A stretch of 64,000 nt of DNA from NCBI RefSeq assembly GCF_037935975.1, contig NZ_CP149817.1:5022001-5086000 (forward strand), in the 5' to 3' direction. Shown here piece after piece: positions 61,673 to 64,000 of the stretch (positions are counted from its first letter, which is position 1; each line of letters opens with the position of its first letter). The DNA is from Teredinibacter turnerae (GTDB taxonomy: Bacteria > Pseudomonadota > Gammaproteobacteria > Pseudomonadales > Cellvibrionaceae). The position numbers were made by a program, and so were the translations under genes. The notes below the pieces were generated by a model that worked only from the letters and a program-made list of their open reading frames with translations, was not told the DNA's origin and did not search any database.

Positions 61673-62269
61673 ATGAAAAAAATGCACGTGATTCAATTGG
61701 TTTCGGCGCTACTGTTAGCGGCGCATCTAACATCGGCCAACGCGATTACCATCGATATTTTACCCACTGAACAAACAGTGCTTCTCGGCGATCAGGTGGG
61801 TGTGGATATTTGGGTATCCGATTTGGGCGATAATTTCGCACTCGGCGATTTCGACTTTGACCTGAGCTTCGACAGCAGCATAATCAGCTTCGACAGCGTT
61901 TCCTTCGGCTCCGGCCTCGGCGATAGCTGGCAGGACTATTCTGCTACGGGCGGGCTGCTCAACCTCAATGAACTCTCCTGGGAAACCGCGGGCTCGTTAC
62001 TCGCCAATCAGCCGATGAATTTTTCGCTGGCCACCATTCTGTTCAACACAGAGGCCATTGGCAGTACCCAGGTAAGCTTCAGCACGGTTTGGGCGCTGGG
62101 CGATCAATGGGGCAACCCGTTCGACTTCACCACCAGTGATGGCACCATCAATGTGATTGGCGGCGTGAATCCCGTACCCCTGCCCGGATCACTGCCGTTA
62201 ATGCTAAGCGGTCTAATCGCTGCGGGCTTTGTGCGCTATAAAAAACAGCTGCTCAGCCGGTTTAAATAA
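61673..62269 (+). CDS. Secreted cohesin-like protein with PEP-CTERM-type C terminus
   Basis: A 198-residue protein with a signal peptide (about 1-24) and a cohesin-like beta-sandwich (about 25-160: LLGDQVGVDIWVSDLGD, GDFDFDLSFDSSIISF and a closing SFSTVWALGDQW region). Its tail reads VPLPGSLPLMLSGLIAAG followed by a basic end (RYKKQLLSRFK). That tail has the order of a PEP-CTERM sorting signal (VPLP-type motif, hydrophobic helix, basic residues), expected to be handled by an exosortase, none of which is in this window. AAGGAG precedes the ATG. It is 34 bases after the dockerin-like gene and surely in the same operon. Confidence 0.83.
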   Translation: MKKMHVIQLVSALLLAAHLTSANAITIDILPTEQTVLLGDQVGVDIWVSDLGDNFALGDFDFDLSFDSSIISFDSVSFGSGLGDSWQDYSATGGLLNLNELSWETAGSLLANQPMNFSLATILFNTEAIGSTQVSFSTVWALGDQWGNPFDFTTSDGTINVIGGVNPVPLPGSLPLMLSGLIAAGFVRYKKQLLSRFK

Positions 62270-62665
62270 ACGCACCAGGCTGCGCAGTGCCAATTTCGAC
62301 GGCCTGCGTAGCCTTTATTCTTTACTCTTTACTCTTTATTCCTTATTCTTTAACACACAAACCGTGCCATTGAATGCTTGCTCACTACAGTGGTTAAGTA
62401 TTTTTATCTTCAGCTAGTTGTTGTGCAACTGTTAGCCTACCACCGCACTAAATTTCACTTCCCATTCCGTGCAAATTTATCCTCGTCTCGCAAAGTGCTA
62501 TACATACGCCGCGTTAGATCCACATTTTAGTTTTAGACTGGGGAATTCACCCGCTAGCGCTAACCGGCTATCGCAATCGGGCATTGGCCACTTATCAACT
62601 TTCAACATCCCTCGCCGCTGTGGAGGGCTTTCGATAAAGGGGCTTTCTATAAGCGCGAGCCAGTT
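62270..62665. other. Gap after the cohesin-like gene
   Basis: 396 bases between convergent genes with no coding region supported. It contains the heptamer tandem repeat at 62314-62348. No typical terminator was found for either gene. Confidence 0.45.
62314..62348. repeat. Five-copy heptamer tandem repeat
   Basis: Five seven-base units in a row: TTTATTC, TTTACTC, TTTACTC, TTTATTC, CTTATTC, followed by TTTAACA. It is a pyrimidine-rich microsatellite 45 bases after the cohesin-like gene. Such tracts can vary in length by slippage. A less regular polypyrimidine tract lies at about 59355-59400, on the other side of the same gene pair. Confidence 0.85.
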
Positions 62666-63343
62666 CTAGCTGCGAATTAATAACACGATGCCCACGCTGA
62701 GGATCAGGCCAATCAAAGCGGGCACCAGCACACTTTTTGACTCGGCACTTTCTGCTGCAGCGTGTTCAACGCTAAGCGCTTTTTTACCGGTAATCATTGC
62801 TCGCGCCAGCGGCTGCTTTTTCCAGGCCTGGTAATACACAATCGCCACCAGGTGTAGCGCTATGAGCGCGAGCAACAGATTAAAATTCCACTCATGCCAC
62901 TGGGCAAATGCACGCGCGGTATCAAAGTCCAGGTAGTCCGCGTAAGGACCACCCTCATAACCATCAACGTCGATAGCAAACAGCCCGAGCCCGGCTTGCA
63001 AGAGCGCACACAACAGCAATGCGATGGCGCTTAGCGCGCCCAGTGGATTGTGGCCAGGGCCGGCAGTGCTTTCCCGGTGGTGGAATTTTTTACTATAGGC
63101 AAGTACCGCAGCAGGCCCTTTGAGAAAATGGGCAAAGCGTGCGTGCGTGCCGCCAAAAAAGCCCCAGTAAATGCGAAAGATCACCACACCCAGTGCGGTG
63201 TAGCCTGCGTTTACGTGCCACACCATATTATGGTTTTCCGCCGACCACCAGCACACCGCAATGCTCGCCACCAACCCCCAATGACACAAACGCAGGGGTA
63301 AATCCCATACTGAGACTTTCGCTTCGGCTTTCGCTTTTTGCAT
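62666..63343 (-). CDS. Cytochrome b561-type membrane protein
   Basis: A 225-residue di-heme membrane cytochrome of the b561/Ni-hydrogenase b type. Four main helices carry likely heme-ligand His residues in LPLRLCHWGL, NMVWHVNAGY, AQWHEWNFNLLL and LIALHLVAIVYY. A fifth hydrophobic segment is at the C terminus. It would carry electrons between the quinone pool and a periplasmic partner. It overlaps the cytochrome c' gene by one base, so that protein is the likely electron partner. Confidence 0.92.
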   Translation of the reverse strand: MQKAKAEAKVSVWDLPLRLCHWGLVASIAVCWWSAENHNMVWHVNAGYTALGVVIFRIYWGFFGGTHARFAHFLKGPAAVLAYSKKFHHRESTAGPGHNPLGALSAIALLLCALLQAGLGLFAIDVDGYEGGPYADYLDFDTARAFAQWHEWNFNLLLALIALHLVAIVYYQAWKKQPLARAMITGKKALSVEHAAAESAESKSVLVPALIGLILSVGIVLLIRS

Positions 63344-63828
63344 TAATCTGCCCGGAAGCTTTTATGGCAGCCGGAACATTGGTCTTTAACGGCACCCAAC
63401 GCCGATTTAATTACCGCAGCGTCAGGTTGGTTTGCCACATTCATAAGCTTTGCTGTTGCGGGCACAAGTGCATCCGCGTAGCTCTTGAATTTCTCCGGCT
63501 TTTTCCAAATGTAAGGCAAGGCATCAGTGTCCGAAGCAGAATCCATATCGGTACCGGTGGGAAACCAGTCATGAATTTTGGGCGCGAGTTCAGCCAATTT
63601 GGTGGCCGCATCAACCACGGCGGCTGTGCCTAATTCATCGCGCTTCAGCGCTTTATGCAGTGTTTTCATGGCGCCGCCCATCGCTTTAAAACCCTCCTGA
63701 CGGGTTTTGATAATATCGGTCTCCGCCGCAACACTGTGCTGGCAGACAAACAGCACGGCAACACTCATGCCCAGCCGCAGGGATTTACGAAACGTGCGGT
63801 TAAACGCAAATAAACTAAATTTGTTCAT
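63343..63828 (-). CDS. Cytochrome c'
   Basis: A 161-residue exported protein: the signal peptide ends near residue 35 (HSVAAETD), followed by a four-helix bundle and the class II heme site CSGCH near the C terminus. Cytochromes c' bind NO and CO at a five-coordinate heme and are linked with NO tolerance. Its start overlaps the ankyrin gene stop (ATGA), and its stop overlaps the cytochrome b561 start by one base, so all three are tightly coupled. Confidence 0.93.
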   Translation of the reverse strand: MNKFSLFAFNRTFRKSLRLGMSVAVLFVCQHSVAAETDIIKTRQEGFKAMGGAMKTLHKALKRDELGTAAVVDAATKLAELAPKIHDWFPTGTDMDSASDTDALPYIWKKPEKFKSYADALVPATAKLMNVANQPDAAVIKSALGAVKDQCSGCHKSFRAD

Positions 63829-64000
63829 AGTTGAACACTCTCCTTGGTTGAATTGAAGGTGGCCAGGAACGCATCTTTTGCGCGGTACTGATCGCGGCTG
63901 CCAATATCATACGCGGTAGTGCCATTGTTATCGGCAATGTCCGTGCGCGCACCGGCGGCGGCTAACAGTTTGAACATTGCGGCCATATCGTCATTAGTGG
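63825..64000 (-). CDS. Ankyrin-repeat protein, C-terminal fragment cut by window edge
   Basis: The frame is open from the right edge to a TGA at 63825-63827, giving 57 C-terminal residues. They include MFKLLAAAGARTDIADNNG followed by TTAYDIGSRDQY, the helix-turn-helix and loop pattern of an ankyrin repeat, then a short tail (AFLATFNSTKESVQL). The start is outside the window. The TGA overlaps the cytochrome c' ATG by four bases. It probably forms a small exported or cytoplasmic partner of the cytochromes. It is called by reading the reverse strand directly. Confidence 0.85.
   Translation of the reverse strand, partial: TNDDMAAMFKLLAAAGARTDIADNNGTTAYDIGSRDQYRAKDAFLATFNSTKESVQL

Overview
The window looks like chromosome of a marine, polysaccharide-degrading gammaproteobacterium of the Cellvibrionaceae type (Teredinibacter, Saccharophagus or Cellvibrio relatives). 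The genus is inferred. The grounds are pseudomonad-like housekeeping synteny (argH/algZ-algR-hemCDXY; crc/pyrE; coaBC-algC-argB; rph-yicC-gmk-rpoZ-spoT-ridA), and a mannanase in which CBM2 and CBM10 modules are joined by long polyserine linkers, a hallmark of that group. No rRNA, tRNA, CRISPR array, prophage or intact insertion sequence was seen.

Layout. 1-4.8 kb: an accessory block with a TPR-CHAT caspase-like protease (cut by the left edge), an ECF-type sigma factor, a membrane protein resembling an anti-sigma factor, and an unrecognised 329-residue protein. 5-24.3 kb: mostly core genes, namely an SDR reductase, the heme genes hemY-hemX-hemD-hemC, the AlgR/AlgZ two-component pair, argH, a Crc-like regulator, pyrE, slmA, argB, a sensor-fused algC, coaBC, radC and the ribosomal protein pair rpmB-rpmG. 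A secreted GH5 glycosidase gene sits between radC and rpmB. 24.3-32.6 kb: a lipoprotein, mutM, an exported protein, rph, yicC, gmk, rpoZ, spoT and ridA. 32.6-45.9 kb: transport, redox and stress genes (nhaA, comB-like, oxyR, nitroreductase, beta-lactamase-like hydrolase, pirin, azoreductase with a divergent LysR, LysE, GST, LuxR, carbonic anhydrase). 46-64 kb: accessory DNA with a secreted jacalin-like lectin, a 1.6-kb stretch with no gene, a hydrolase/M14 peptidase pair, the GH26 mannanase, two chemoreceptors, an MscS channel, a dockerin-like/cohesin-like secreted pair, and a cytochrome b561/cytochrome c'/ankyrin operon cut by the right edge.

The most unusual points are: (1) the CHAT-sigma-membrane protein module, whose layout recalls protease-controlled sigma signalling; (2) a secreted protein with two dockerin-type calcium loops directly upstream of a cohesin-like protein with a PEP-CTERM-like tail; and (3) a family of miniature inverted-repeat elements (53, 56 and 343 bp), each flanked by TA, one of which ends 8 bp before the mutM start codon. 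Also notable are the absence of dut from its usual place beside coaBC, a terminator-like hairpin in the pyrE leader, a LacI-type palindrome ahead of the cohesin/dockerin pair, and tandem repeats upstream of hemC and downstream of the cohesin gene.
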